Shown: positions 9,138 through 18,316 of the stretch, piece after piece | How the letters are laid out: every line of letters begins with the position of its first letter | How positions within the stretch are numbered: the stretch's first letter is position 1 | DNA from: Methylocystis parvus OBBP | Lineage (GTDB): Bacteria > Pseudomonadota > Alphaproteobacteria > Rhizobiales > Beijerinckiaceae | Length of the DNA stretch: 64,000 nucleotides | Reading direction: 5' to 3' | Assembly: GCF_027571405.1 (NCBI RefSeq) | Contig: NZ_CP092968.1 | Coordinates: forward strand, 434,001-498,000 | The notes under the pieces: generated by a model | What the model was told of the DNA's origin: nothing | Databases searched by the model: none | What the model saw: only the letters and a program-made list of their open reading frames with translations | Position numbers and translations under genes: made by a program

Positions 9138-10685
9138 TCAATTCGCCAGTAGAGGCGCGCCGGGATCTTCGAGGCGTTGGTCGATCCGTTCGTGAAGAGC
9201 GCGGCGGATCGACATCGGTCTTGGCGTGAACACTGCTCCGTCGATACATTCGAGATCGCCAAAACGATTGATCGTATGCAGCCGGTCGCCCGGCCAGCGG
9301 CCTCCGGGCGAAAGATAGCTCACCTGAGACTGGCGGAACGTCTCCGGGTCCAGCGCGTCTATGCGCATGATGGCGAGATTTTTTCCATAACCGCGGCTGC
9401 AATCCTGCACCGGCCGCAGCAACGCGCCATTGTGCGAAACGACGGCTCCGGCGGGACGCGCATAACGCGGATCGATAAGAACGGGCGAGTTCCCGTGCCT
9501 CTCCCATGGGCCGAAGAGGCTTGGCGCATGATGGATAGCCAATACGTCGGAATAGCCGCCGTAACCGTCGCGGATGACCGACGTCATCCAATAGCGGCCG
9601 TTGTGGCGAAAAATCGTCGCGTCGGCGGCTTCGATGTTCTCCACCAGATTCGCCACCGGCTCCCATGTCGCCGGAAATTCCATGCAGCGATAAAGCGTGA
9701 TCGCCCCGGAGGTCGAGGCTTCCGGAACCATATAGAGTTCGCCCCCTTCCTCAATGAGAAAGGGGTAGGAGAGGTGCCAGCGTTCCTGAATCGAGCGGAC
9801 TGGAGCGCCAACCGGGCCCGAATCGTCGAAAGGCTGGAAGAAAATCTCGCCAAGGTCCCGGCGATAGTCGAGAAGCTCGAAGAAAACGCCTTTCTTGCCG
9901 CGCCATTCGATCGGAAAGGGGTCGGCCGAGAAGGCGACTTCCTGGTCCGGCATCACGCGCCAGGCCGGCCCGGTTAGCGATCCGGTTTCGATGACGCCGG
10001 GCCCCTGGACATGCCGCCATCCGACGCGCCAATGGGGCGAGCGCGTGCAAAGCCGATAAATTTCGCGCAGACCGCGGAATGCGATATTGCGCAGGAAAAA
10101 GGCGGCGGGCCGGGCCTTTGTCCTGTCGCATTTCTTCGCGTGGTCGGCTGCTTGCGCGTCAGGATCGGCGAGGGCCTTTTCGATCAGAAAGCAGATGCGG
10201 GAATAGACCGCCTCGAGGCCGCCCGTGAGCCCATCGGCCGCCTCGAAAGACGGGACGCCTTCAACTATTACGGCGCCAGTAGCGCCGTCTTCGACAGCGA
10301 GCGTGGGCGCGGCGCCGGACAGGATCGCGTCGACGGCGGCCTGATCTGACGTATGGCCATCATATAGCGGGCGCAAGACGCGCGCGGCCGTCGTTGCGGA
10401 GATGTCGCCAACGAGATCGATGACGACGTCGGCGTTCGTTTCCAGCGTGGCTGTCGACGCCGATTTGTCGATACGGTCGCAAAGCGTGGGCTTGCTGCGT
10501 CTCAGCAGCATACGCTCCAAGGTCAAAAGCTGCGTGACTGTTTCGCTCTGCGCATCGTCGCCGGGTTCGAAACGGAATATGACTTCCGTCTCGGGCCACT
10601 GTTTCGTCAGCGACAGGCGGAGCCGTTCCTGCCAGCGCATGAAACGCGCGGACAATACCGCAATGACGATGCGTCGATAGGTCAT
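9138..10685 (-). CDS. GINT1-like protein: formyltransferase-like N-terminus plus beta-propeller
   Basis: 515 residues. The first about 170 resemble a formyl-transferase-like Rossmann module (IVIAVLSARFMRWQERL and DVVIDLVGDISATTAARVL). From about residue 220 there is a five-bladed, GH43-like propeller sequence: DPFPIEWRGKKGVFFE, RWHLSYPFLIEEGGELYMVPE, ATIFRHNGRYWM, LAIHHAPSLFGPWERHGNSP. This arrangement matches bacterial relatives of the N-terminal domain of plant glucosamine inositolphosphorylceramide transferase (GINT1). Molecular function in bacteria is not established; a role in sugar modification of the EPS is inferred from location. The ATG overlaps the upstream GT4 stop (ATGA), so the two are co-translated. 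Confidence 0.72.
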   Translation of the reverse strand: MTYRRIVIAVLSARFMRWQERLRLSLTKQWPETEVIFRFEPGDDAQSETVTQLLTLERMLLRRSKPTLCDRIDKSASTATLETNADVVIDLVGDISATTAARVLRPLYDGHTSDQAAVDAILSGAAPTLAVEDGATGAVIVEGVPSFEAADGLTGGLEAVYSRICFLIEKALADPDAQAADHAKKCDRTKARPAAFFLRNIAFRGLREIYRLCTRSPHWRVGWRHVQGPGVIETGSLTGPAWRVMPDQEVAFSADPFPIEWRGKKGVFFELLDYRRDLGEIFFQPFDDSGPVGAPVRSIQERWHLSYPFLIEEGGELYMVPEASTSGAITLYRCMEFPATWEPVANLVENIEAADATIFRHNGRYWMTSVIRDGYGGYSDVLAIHHAPSLFGPWERHGNSPVLIDPRYARPAGAVVSHNGALLRPVQDCSRGYGKNLAIMRIDALDPETFRQSQVSYLSPGGRWPGDRLHTINRFGDLECIDGAVFTPRPMSIRRALHERIDQRLEDPGAPLLAN

Positions 10686-11797
10686 GCAGGGGGTTTCTCC
10701 GTAAGACGGATATAGTCTTCGATCATGGCGTCGAGCGGATAGCGCTCGGCCAGGCGTCGTCCGGCGTTCGTCAGTCGCTCTTGCAGGGAAGCGTCCTGCA
10801 AAATGCGTCGAACGGAACCGGCGAAAGCCGGCGTGTCGCGCGCATCGGCGAAGAGAGCGCTTGGCTCCCCGCCCACGGCGAGAACCTCGCGCAAAACCTC
10901 AATATCGTTGACGACGACGGGTAGACCCGCCTGCGCAGCCTCGACGGGAGCGAGGCCAAATGTCTCCATTGCGCTCGGAAATACGAAGCAATCGAGCGCC
11001 GAGAGAAAGACGCCCATTCCGGTCGTGTCCAACTCTCCCAGGAAGTGCACGCGATCAGCGACGCCCAGGGACGCGACGAGAGCGTCGAGCGCGGCGCGCT
11101 CCTTGCCTTGTCCAGCGAGAGCGAGATGCTGATCTTTGTTCTCGGAGAGAATGCGGATCGCGAGATCAATTTGCTTCGTGGGGTGAAGCCGCGCGGCGCA
11201 GCCCAGCAAGACGACATCCTGCGGAAGCCCGAGTTTGGCGCGAGCCTCGCCCTTGCCGATCGGAGCCGATTTGTCGAAGAAACCGTGATCTATGCGTTTG
11301 ACGCGCCTGGCGTACCGGTTGGGGTAGCCGCGATAATCCGACTCCGTCTGCGCCGAATTAACGACGATATGGTCGTAAACTCCGATACTGCCCAAGATTT
11401 TGTCGGCGAAGGCGACGGGCCGCGGTATCAAATCCGAGGGCGTCAGCTGATTGGCGATGAGAACGGGCTTGCCGGCCAGTCTCGCGACCGGCGCCGCGAT
11501 GACATTGCCGTAATGCTGTAGCGTCACCACGACGTCCGGCTTCTCCCGGCTGAATTCCTTGTATAGCTCGCCAAGCATCTTGAGCACGCCGATCGGGCTG
11601 GACGGTCGCTCCTTCGCGCAGAAGAATACGTTCGGATCGTGGTCGAAACTCTCGGTTCGCCGGAAATAGAAAATCTGCCGCGTGCGCCAGCCATGCTTTT
11701 CAAAGCCTTGTGCGAGCTGTCGCGCGATTTCCTGCGCGCCCGCATTTTCGGCCTGCGTCTGCACGATGGCGACCGTCTTCTGTCCGTTCGGCGTCAA
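10682..11797 (-). CDS. Glycosyltransferase family 4
   Basis: 371 residues, GT-B fold. The N-terminal Rossmann part has QTQAENAGAQEIARQLAQGF. The C-terminal donor site has VVLLGCAARLHPTKQIDLAI (about 190-210) and the EX7E-type motif SAMETFGLAPVEAAQAG (about 290-306). It should act as a retaining glycosyltransferase in EPS repeat-unit assembly. The longest reading starts at TTG 11797 with a poor ribosome site, so the start is uncertain. It is the promoter-proximal gene of a two-gene unit with the GINT1-like gene, on the strand opposite to the GT2-flippase pair. Confidence 0.87.
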   Translation of the reverse strand: MTPNGQKTVAIVQTQAENAGAQEIARQLAQGFEKHGWRTRQIFYFRRTESFDHDPNVFFCAKERPSSPIGVLKMLGELYKEFSREKPDVVVTLQHYGNVIAAPVARLAGKPVLIANQLTPSDLIPRPVAFADKILGSIGVYDHIVVNSAQTESDYRGYPNRYARRVKRIDHGFFDKSAPIGKGEARAKLGLPQDVVLLGCAARLHPTKQIDLAIRILSENKDQHLALAGQGKERAALDALVASLGVADRVHFLGELDTTGMGVFLSALDCFVFPSAMETFGLAPVEAAQAGLPVVVNDIEVLREVLAVGGEPSALFADARDTPAFAGSVRRILQDASLQERLTNAGRRLAERYPLDAMIEDYIRLTEKPPA

Positions 11798-12059
11798 GGA
11801 TCAATTACCAGTAGAAGTTGGAATTAACGGCGCTGTTTAAGGCAACTTGATTAACGCATTCGCCGCTAATGCGTGCAAGCGTGAGCGTTTTACCCGGTTG
11901 GTTTACGACAATTTGTTTTTCGGTTGAAAAAGCGGCGCTACTTCATTGGCACGGTCTATAAGTCTGGCGCGGCCGCAATGTTGCGCAGCCTGGCGCGCTT
12001 TTTCAGCGGGAGCATCGCATTCGAGCCGCAGAGCGCATCGCGCAAGGGGTTAATCGACC
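11798..12059. other. Intergenic region between divergent GT4 and gabD
   Basis: About 260 bp that is less GC-rich than its surroundings in the first 130 bp. It must hold the promoter of the leftward GT4/GINT1-like pair and of rightward gabD. A small inverted repeat CGCATT-N7-AATGCG lies at about 11855-11873. I see no RNA gene. A 67-codon ORF here (11924-12127) runs into gabD in another frame and looks spurious. Confidence 0.5.
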
Positions 12060-13511
12060 ATGAATATCAACGACCTCTCTCTCGTCGAGCGCGCGCTCAT
12101 TGGCGGCGCTTGGGTTGCGGCCGATAGCGGCGCGACTTTTCCTGTCGTCGATCCTGCGACCGGCGACGCGCTCGGGACCGTCCCCGATATGGGCGCCGTC
12201 GAGACGCGGCGGGCGATCGAGGCGGCGGAAAAGGCCTTGCCCGCCTGGCGCGACCGGCCGGCGAAGGAGCGCGCGCAGATCATGCGCCGCTGGTTCGAGT
12301 CGATCATGGCCGAGCAGGAGCGTCTCGCGCGGATCATCACCGCGGAGCAGGGCAAGCCGCTTTTTGAGGCGCGCGCCGAGATCGCCTATGGCGCTTCTTA
12401 CATCGACTGGTTCGCGGATGAGGGCCGCCGCGTCTATGGCGACATCGTCCCGGGGCCCGCAATGGACCGGCGAATCCTCGTGCTCAAACAGGCGATCGGC
12501 GTCGCCGCGGCGATCACGCCGTGGAATTTTCCCTCGGCGATGCTGGCGCGCAAGGTGGCCGCGGCGCTCGGCGCGGGTTGCACAATGGTGGTGAAGCCCG
12601 CCGAATTGACGCCCTTCTCGGCTCTGGCGCTTGCCGAGCTGGCCGAGCGCGCCGGCGTTCCCGCCGGGGTTCTCAATGTCGTCACCGCCCTCGACCCCGC
12701 GCCCGTCGGTCAGGAGCTCACGCATCATCCGGCCGTGCGCAAGCTGACCTTCACGGGCTCGACCGAGGTGGGGAAAATCCTGCTGCGCCAGGCTGCGGAC
12801 AATGTGCAGAAATGCTCCATGGAGCTTGGCGGAAACGCGCCGCTCATCGTCTTTGAAGACGCCGACCTCGAGCGCGCGGTGAAGGGCGCCGTTGCGACGA
12901 AATATCGAAACTGCGGCCAGACCTGCATCTCCGCCAACCGATTCCTCGTGCAAAGGAGCGTCGTGGACGCTTTCTCGCGCAAGCTCGCCGAAGCGGCGAG
13001 CGCGCTGAAAGTCGGCGTCGGCTTTGACGAGAGCGTCGCCGTTGGGCCGATGATCGAGGCGGCGGCGGTCGAGAAGGTCGAGCGTCACATCTCCGACGCC
13101 GTCGCGCATGGGGCCAAGGTGCTCACGGGCGGCGCGCGCCATGCTTTGGGCGGCCTGTTTTTCGAGCCGACCGTTCTCGCCGACGTTCCGGCGGACGCGC
13201 TCATCTTCCGCGAGGAGACTTTCGGCCCTGTCGCGCCGGTCATCTCCTTCGAGACGGAGGCGGAGGCGATCCGGCTCGCCAACGCCACGCCCTACGGGCT
13301 CGCCGCTTATTTCTACGCCAGCGACGTAGCGCGCATATTCCGCGTCGCGGAGAGGCTCGAATTCGGCATGGTCGGCGTGAATGAAAGCATCATCACGTCA
13401 GAGGCCGCGCCCTTTGGCGGCGTGAAACAGTCCGGCCTCGGGCGCGAGGGCTCGCGATATGGGATCGATGACTATCTTGAACTGAAATATGTCTGTCTGG
13501 GAGGAATGTGA
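12060..13511 (+). CDS. gabD: NAD(P)-dependent succinate-semialdehyde dehydrogenase
   Basis: 483 residues, the usual length of the aldehyde dehydrogenase superfamily. Landmarks are the cofactor motif [21 protein letters not shown], general base Glu255 in SMELGGNAP and catalytic Cys289 in [12 protein letters not shown], a GabD-type motif. The C-terminus carries [14 protein letters not shown]. The reaction would be oxidation of succinate semialdehyde to succinate in the cytosol (GABA shunt or related route). The start ATG has AAGGGG 13 bases upstream. No gabT is adjacent, so related semialdehyde substrates (e.g. glutarate semialdehyde) are possible. Confidence 0.88.
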   Translation: MNINDLSLVERALIGGAWVAADSGATFPVVDPATGDALGTVPDMGAVETRRAIEAAEKALPAWRDRPAKERAQIMRRWFESIMAEQERLARIITAEQGKPLFEARAEIAYGASYIDWFADEGRRVYGDIVPGPAMDRRILVLKQAIGVAAAITPWNFPSAMLARKVAAALGAGCTMVVKPAELTPFSALALAELAERAGVPAGVLNVVTALDPAPVGQELTHHPAVRKLTFTGSTEVGKILLRQAADNVQKCSMELGGNAPLIVFEDADLERAVKGAVATKYRNCGQTCISANRFLVQRSVVDAFSRKLAEAASALKVGVGFDESVAVGPMIEAAAVEKVERHISDAVAHGAKVLTGGARHALGGLFFEPTVLADVPADALIFREETFGPVAPVISFETEAEAIRLANATPYGLAAYFYASDVARIFRVAERLEFGMVGVNESIITSEAAPFGGVKQSGLGREGSRYGIDDYLELKYVCLGGM

Positions 13512-13524
13512 GGGCGTCGCGCCC

Positions 13525-13872
13525 TCACAGAGCCTTGCGGCAGACCGTGCGGGTCACCGAGCCGCGCACGCCGTAGCCTTCGTCGGTCTGGGTCACGATT
13601 TCGCGGCAGCCCTGGAGAGCGGCGACTTCGATCCTCTGCGCGACGGCTTCCGGAGCGGCTTCGGCCTTGTCCATGACCGGGAGAATGAAGGGCTTCACCG
13701 TCGAGACGCTGGCGGCGACCGCCGGGACATTGGCGTCCGTCTTGTGGAAGACGGCCTTGGCCGCGGCGAAGCTCACATTGGCGGCCATGATCGCAAAGGC
13801 GATTTTCACGGCGACGGCGGCGCGCAGCGGGCGCGAAGCGAATTTGCGGCGGTTGGCGTCGTTACGGTTCAT
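13525..13872 (-). CDS. Small exported protein, unknown
   Basis: 115 residues. A basic N-terminus (MNRNDANRRKFASRPLRA) is followed by a hydrophobic segment (AVAVKIAFAIMAANVSFAAA), consistent with a signal peptide cut after ANVSFAAA. The mature part has two Cys (QGCREIV and RTVCRKAL) that could form a disulfide. It lies 13 bp from the convergent gabD stop. No family is recognised. An AGGGACC-like ribosome site precedes the ATG. It could be a small periplasmic protein; function unknown. Confidence 0.65.
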   Translation of the reverse strand: MNRNDANRRKFASRPLRAAVAVKIAFAIMAANVSFAAAKAVFHKTDANVPAVAASVSTVKPFILPVMDKAEAAPEAVAQRIEVAALQGCREIVTQTDEGYGVRGSVTRTVCRKAL

Positions 13873-13976
13873 GGTCCAGGTCCCTTCGTCGTTGGTTCGT
13901 CTTGCGAACGAAACGAGGTGTAGGACTGGACGCGCCGTAAGTTTGTGCGTTGGCGCACTTCTCTATAATGGCGAAA

Positions 13977-13996
13977 CCCGCCGGTTTCCCGGCGGG
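13977..13996 (-). terminator. Hairpin terminator of the DUF2076 gene
   Basis: A perfect 8-bp stem CCCGCCGG/CCGGCGGG with a 4-base loop lies 22 bp past the DUF2076 stop on the minus strand, followed by TTTCGCC. The other strand also reads a CTCGTTTT tail, but no gene on that strand needs it. Confidence 0.6.
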
Positions 13997-14018
13997 CTCG
14001 TTTTCGCATCAGCGGACG

Positions 14019-14762
14019 TTAAACGTCGAAGCCGCCGTCGCCGCCATCGTCAAAGCCGCCCCCGTCGTCGAAGCCGGGGTCGTTGCTGTAGTCGGCGTCC
14101 TGCGCGCCCGCCGCATCGTCATAGCCCTGGTCGTAACCGGCGTCCTGACCGCCCCACTGACCGCCGCCCGGCTCATCGCCGTAATAGTTGTTGATGACGG
14201 TCGTTTCGCTTGTCGGCGTGAAGCCGGAGCCGATGCCCAGATTAGCCATCCCGCCATAGCCGGGGCCGTGGGAGAAAAGGCTGCGAATGCCGTCGGCGAG
14301 CAGCACGCCGCCCGCGACGCCCGCGGCCGCGCCAAGCGCGCCCTTCAGGAATCCGCCGCTATCCGGCGCCTGCTGCTGACCCCAGCCCTGCGGCGCGTAT
14401 CCGCCGGCGGCCGGATTCTGGCCGCCCCACGGTCCGCCCTGGGGGACGGCGCCCGGCATGGGACGACGCGGCGGAGGCGGGGCCTGGCGCTGGCCGCCGC
14501 CGAACAGGCCCCCGAGAAAACCGCCCGCGGGCTTCGACTGCAGATCCTTCACCTGCGCTTCCAGCTCCTGAATTCGGGTGTTGGCGCCCTGCAAGGCCTG
14601 CTCCTGCACAATGACCGTCTGCGCCAGAAGATAAGGCGCGGCCGGCTGCTGCTTGACCTGTTCGGCGATGAAAGTTTCCGCCTCCTGGTCGCGCGGACCG
14701 GCGGCGGCGCTCTTCGTGCGCTCGAACAGCCCGACGAGCAGTTGACGTTCTTCCGGTGACAT
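14019..14762 (-). CDS. DUF2076 family protein (periplasmic ligand-binding sensor-like annotation)
   Basis: 247 residues from ATG 14762, preceded by a clear GGGGAGAG ribosome site; longer readings have no support. The start MSPEERQLLVGLFERTKSAA and QEAETFIAEQVKQQPAAPYLLAQTV are the conserved DUF2076 N-terminus. A coiled-coil stretch (ALQGANTRIQELEAQVKDLQ) leads to a Gly/Pro/Gln-rich linker, a hydrophobic segment (GALGAAAGVAGGVLLADGI) and an acidic Gly/Asp tail ending FDDGGDGGFDV. The family is widespread in proteobacteria but its role is unknown. A terminator hairpin follows. Confidence 0.83.
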   Translation of the reverse strand: MSPEERQLLVGLFERTKSAAAGPRDQEAETFIAEQVKQQPAAPYLLAQTVIVQEQALQGANTRIQELEAQVKDLQSKPAGGFLGGLFGGGQRQAPPPPRRPMPGAVPQGGPWGGQNPAAGGYAPQGWGQQQAPDSGGFLKGALGAAAGVAGGVLLADGIRSLFSHGPGYGGMANLGIGSGFTPTSETTVINNYYGDEPGGGQWGGQDAGYDQGYDDAAGAQDADYSNDPGFDDGGGFDDGGDGGFDV

Positions 14763-14998
14763 CAGTCTCTCCCCATAGGAACCGGCCCAAAAGGCGCGGC
14801 GCTTGGAAATATGGGGAAGACCGTGAAAGGCGCCAAGGGCGGGCGGAGGCTCGGGGGCGTTAAACTTTGGAGAAGTTGCGGTAAGGTTTAGGCGTTGGCG
14901 GCGATGGGCAGTCGCATCGCGACGGCGGCGCCCCGCCCCGCGCCTGCGGCGTGACCTTTCCGGGGGAGGGTGGGGGCGGTTCTCGCTGAAAGCCAGCC

Positions 14999-15703
14999 TT
15001 ACTTGCACTCCTGCGCGACTCGGGCGAGCGCGTCCGACAAGCCCTTCAGCGTATATGAATCCGTCGTAGAGGTGCCCTTGGCCGAAGCGGCTTTCACTAC
15101 GAGCTTCGAGCCGCCGCGCAGGGCGCCGACGAATTCGCGCTCTTTGGTCTGATCCTTGACCCAGGCGTTCTGGCCCTTGGTGATGAGGTCCCAATCGTCG
15201 CCGTCGATCTGCGCCGTGGCGGCGGAGCCGTCCTTGGTGCCGTAGCCGAGATTGATCGCGACCTCATTGCGCACATTGTCGCCCGGACGCGAGGAGATAA
15301 AGACATAGGCCGACGTGTCTTTCAGCTTGGCTTTGGGCTCGCGGCTCTTCGGCTGGCCGAGCGCGTAGCAGGTCTTGTCCTTGCCGGACTGCGCGAGATA
15401 GGCGCCCCAATCGCCGAAGGTCGCAAGCTGCTCCGGCTTGCCGGAACCGCCCTTGCTGTCGCTTTTATCCGCCTTGTCGCCTTTGCCGTTCTTCTTGCCC
15501 TTCTTGTCGCCGGCTTCGTCCGGCGCGGCGGCTTCGTCAGCCGGGGGCTTTGAACTGTCCTTGGCGGTCGACGCCTTGTCCTTGGCGAAGACAGAGGCCG
15601 GCGCGCCGGCGAGCGCGAGGGAAAGGACGCAGGCGAGCGGCAGGCCGACAAAGGCGGCGGCGCGCCGGGCGAAGCGGGACGGGAGCAGCGATTCGGTCAT
15701 CAT
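14999..15703 (-). CDS. Invasion-associated locus B (IalB) family protein
   Basis: About 234 residues from ATG 15703 (a TTG at 15739 would add 12). A signal peptide (RRAAAFVGLPLACVLSLALAGAPASVFA) precedes a Lys/Asp-rich low-complexity linker (about residues 55-90), then the IalB-type domain: FGDWGAY, TCYALGQPKS, AYVFISSRPGDNVRNEVAINLGY and WVKDQTKEREFVGALRGGSKLVVKAAS. IalB proteins are periplasmic or outer-membrane-associated and common in Hyphomicrobiales; the exact role is unsettled. Two Cys (CYALG and the C-terminal QECK) may pair. The gene is monocistronic. Confidence 0.82.
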   Translation of the reverse strand: MMTESLLPSRFARRAAAFVGLPLACVLSLALAGAPASVFAKDKASTAKDSSKPPADEAAAPDEAGDKKGKKNGKGDKADKSDSKGGSGKPEQLATFGDWGAYLAQSGKDKTCYALGQPKSREPKAKLKDTSAYVFISSRPGDNVRNEVAINLGYGTKDGSAATAQIDGDDWDLITKGQNAWVKDQTKEREFVGALRGGSKLVVKAASAKGTSTTDSYTLKGLSDALARVAQECK

Positions 15704-15813
15704 CGCCAAAAGTGTAATGACCGGTTTTGACGTGAACAAGAGCTTGTCGTTTTCGCCGGACGGCGATTTTTCACCGCTTGGGCCGGCGCGCCCGTGGGAC
15801 CGACGCGCCCCGA

Positions 15814-16584
15814 TCAGCGGTCCTTCCTGGCGGCCATGAGGTAATTCACGTCCGTATCGTGGCTCTTGCGCCAGCTCCGGGTCAGGGGCTGAAAGCTCAT
15901 GCCGGCGCGGTCGATCTCGCGCATGCCGGCCTTGCGCACCCAGCCGGAAAGCTCGTCGGGTCGAATGAATTTGTCGTGATCATGCGTGCCCTTGGGCACC
16001 CAGCCCAGGACATATTCGGCCCCGAGGATGGCGAAGACGTAACTCTTCATCGTGCGGTCGATCGTGGCCAGGAAAAGCAGCCCGCCTGGCCGAACGAGCC
16101 GCGAGAGCATGGCGACGAAATCGCTCGGGCCCTCGACATGTTCGATCACTTCGAGCGCGGCGACCGCGTCGAACTGCTCGCCGGTCTCGGCGAGCGCCTC
16201 CGCTGTGACGTTCCGGTAGTCGATGGCGAGCCCCATCTTCTCGGCATGGCGGCTCGCCACGGCGATATTGTTCGGCGCCGGGTCTACGCCCGTCACCTGC
16301 GCGCCGAGTTCGGCGAGGGATTCGCTCAAAATGCCGCCGCCGCAGCCAATATCGGCGATGCGCACGCCTTCGAGCGGGCGTTCGGGCGATTCGTTGAGGG
16401 CGGTCATGTCGCCCCTCAGAAAGCGGCGGACATGGTCGCGAATATAAGTGACGCGGATCGGGTTGATGTCGTGAAGAATGCCCATCTTCCCCGTCTTGTC
16501 CCACCACAGGTCGCCGAGACGGTTGAAGCGCGCGACGTCCTCGGGATTGACGCTGGCGGAATGGGGGGCGGCGTGTTCGGACAA
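15814..16584 (-). CDS. ubiG: Ubiquinone biosynthesis O-methyltransferase
   Basis: 256 residues. The N-terminus has the UbiG signature NPEDVARFNRLGDLWWDKTGKMGILHDINPIRV. The SAM-binding motif I is IADIGCGGGILSESLA and the post-I acidic residue is in VTGVDPAP. It catalyses both O-methylation steps of ubiquinone synthesis at the cytosolic face of the membrane. It is divergent from lysC, with about 200 bp between starts, an arrangement seen in other alphaproteobacteria. Length and motifs are complete. Confidence 0.95.
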   Translation of the reverse strand: MSEHAAPHSASVNPEDVARFNRLGDLWWDKTGKMGILHDINPIRVTYIRDHVRRFLRGDMTALNESPERPLEGVRIADIGCGGGILSESLAELGAQVTGVDPAPNNIAVASRHAEKMGLAIDYRNVTAEALAETGEQFDAVAALEVIEHVEGPSDFVAMLSRLVRPGGLLFLATIDRTMKSYVFAILGAEYVLGWVPKGTHDHDKFIRPDELSGWVRKAGMREIDRAGMSFQPLTRSWRKSHDTDVNYLMAARKDR

Positions 16585-16781
16585 GGGGGCCTCACAAAAC
16601 GTCTCAAGGGCGGTCTCGCCGGCGCGACGCGGCGCAAGACCTCTTCCGCGCCCCTGATTTGGGGCGGGCCGCCCGCCGTTGACAGGGGGGCGAAGGCCGT
16701 CACATATACGCGCGCTTTTGGCGGGACGCGAGTGGGCGGCCCGCCGACCGCAGACTGCCTACTGCCCCAACACCGGTCCTT

Positions 16782-18020
16782 ATGTCACGCCTGGTCATGA
16801 AATTCGGCGGCACGTCCGTCGCCAATGTCGAGCGCATCCGCAATGTGGCGCGCCACGTCAAGCGCGAGGTCGACGCCGGCCGCGACGTCGCGGTGGTCGT
16901 ATCCGCCATGGCCGGCAAGACGAACGAACTCGTCGCCTGGTGCAAGGAAGCCGCGCCGCTTTATGACCAAAGCGAATATGACGCCGTCGTCGCCTCGGGA
17001 GAGCAGGTGACGGCGGGACTTCTCGCCATGGCCTTGCAGCAGATGGGCGTGCCGGCGCGCTCCTGGCTCGGCTGGCAGATCCAGATCCGCACCAACGACG
17101 CGCATGGCTCCGCGCGCATCGAGTCGATCGAGGGCGCGGGCGTCATCGACGGATTCGGGCGCGGCGAAGTCGCGGTGGTCGCTGGCTTTCAGGGCGTGCA
17201 TGCCGAAACGAACCGCATCACCACGCTCGGGCGCGGCGGCTCGGACACGAGCGCCGTGGCGCTCGCGGCCGCGATCAAGGCCGACCGCTGCGACATCTAT
17301 ACGGATGTGGACGGCGTCTATTCGACCGATCCACGCATATTGAGCGAGGGCAAGGCGCGGCGCATGGAGCGCATCGCCTTCGAGGAAATGCTGGAGATGG
17401 CGTCGCTCGGCGCCAAGGTTTTGCAGGTCCGCTCCGTCGAAGTGGCCATGGTGCACGGCGTGCCGACCTATGTGCGCTCCTCTTTCGACGATCCCGCCAA
17501 TCCGGGCGAGGGGACGCTCATCTGCAACGAGGAGGACATTGTGGAAGCCCAGGTCGTCACAGGCATCGCCTTCTCGCGCGACGAGGCGCAGATCACGCTG
17601 CGCCATGTCGCGGACAAGCCCGGCGTCGCCGCCGCCGTCTTCATGCCGCTCGCGGAAGCGGGCATCAATGTCGACATGATCGTGCAGGTGGTCTCCCAGG
17701 AAGGCATGACCGACATGACCTTCACCGTGGTTAAGGCGGACTATGACCGCGCCACGGCGATCATCGAGAAGGTGAAGGACGATATCGGTTTCGCCAGCAT
17801 GGAAGGCGCGAAGGACGTCGCCAAGGTCTCGGCCATCGGCATCGGCATGCGCAGCCATGCGGGCGTCGCGGCGCGCGGCTTCCGGGCGCTGTCGGAAAAG
17901 GGCGTGAACATCCGCGCCATCACGACGTCCGAGATCAAGTTTTCCGTGCTGATCGACGAGGCCTATACGGAGCTGGCCGTGCGCACGCTGCACTCGCTTT
18001 ACGGGCTGGACGCTGCTTAG
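16782..18020 (+). CDS. lysC: Aspartate kinase
   Basis: 412 residues. The N-terminal kinase domain starts MSRLVMKFGGTSVANVERI, with GRGGSDTSAVALAAAIKADRCDIYTDVDGVYS-type catalytic text in the middle. Two ACT-type regulatory segments follow (KPGVAAAVFMPLAEAGINVDMIVQ and GVAARGFRALSEKGVNIRAITTSEIK). It phosphorylates aspartate as the first step to lysine, threonine and methionine, and the ACT domains suggest feedback inhibition by lysine and/or threonine. The ATG at 16782 lacks a strong ribosome site. The gene stands alone, divergent from ubiG. Confidence 0.95.
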   Translation: MSRLVMKFGGTSVANVERIRNVARHVKREVDAGRDVAVVVSAMAGKTNELVAWCKEAAPLYDQSEYDAVVASGEQVTAGLLAMALQQMGVPARSWLGWQIQIRTNDAHGSARIESIEGAGVIDGFGRGEVAVVAGFQGVHAETNRITTLGRGGSDTSAVALAAAIKADRCDIYTDVDGVYSTDPRILSEGKARRMERIAFEEMLEMASLGAKVLQVRSVEVAMVHGVPTYVRSSFDDPANPGEGTLICNEEDIVEAQVVTGIAFSRDEAQITLRHVADKPGVAAAVFMPLAEAGINVDMIVQVVSQEGMTDMTFTVVKADYDRATAIIEKVKDDIGFASMEGAKDVAKVSAIGIGMRSHAGVAARGFRALSEKGVNIRAITTSEIKFSVLIDEAYTELAVRTLHSLYGLDAA

Positions 18021-18075
18021 CAGTTTCTATTCCCGCGCGCCTGCTCACGACAGCAATCTTAGGCGCGAGCCCGAT

Positions 18076-18203
18076 ACCTCCCTTTACGGGGAGGTCGGCG
18101 GCCGCAGGCCGATGGGTGGGGTTCGCGCGGCAATGACAATGGTTGGGGCCTTGCCCACCCAACCCTGCCGTGCAGGGCCGCCCTCCGCGTAAAAGGAGCG
18201 GGA
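18076..18203. repeat. Dispersed palindromic repeat, copy 1
   Basis: After lysC lies an imperfect long inverted repeat. The left half reads CCTCCCTTTACGGGGAGG followed by GGCCGATGGGTGGGG. The right half reads CCCACCCAACCCTGCC and CCGCCCTCCGCGTAAAAGGAG in reverse order. The same architecture (CCTCCCC/GGGGAGG next to CCCACCC/GGGTGGG) recurs at 25801, 32703 and 41290. It looks like a non-coding mobile palindrome family. Confidence 0.75.
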
Positions 18204-18316
18204 TTTGCCCGCGATCGGCGCTCGGCTTTATTTCCCTTAAATTCGCTTAGCTTGGCTTGACTGCCGGTTCCGCCGCGACATTTCGCCTTCAGGTTGACCC
18301 TGTAAGGAGGGGTGTC

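Noticed and set aside
11924..12127. 67-codon plus-strand ORF before gabD
   Set aside because: It runs into gabD in another frame and shows no ribosome site or family.
12003..13142. 379-codon minus-strand ORF over gabD
   Set aside because: gabD has every ALDH catalytic motif; the opposite frame is Arg/His-rich and unrelated to any protein.
14019..15194. 391-residue version of the DUF2076 protein
   Set aside because: The extra N-terminus overlaps the ialB-like gene on the same strand and lacks a ribosome site; ATG 14762 has GGGGAGAG and begins the conserved domain.
16585..16781. Possible lysine riboswitch upstream of lysC
   Set aside because: The leader shows no recognisable lysine-riboswitch core, and lysC in this group is normally controlled through its ACT domains.
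16785..17993. 402-codon minus-strand ORF over lysC
   Set aside because: Antisense shadow in a GC-rich gene; lysC motifs are complete.
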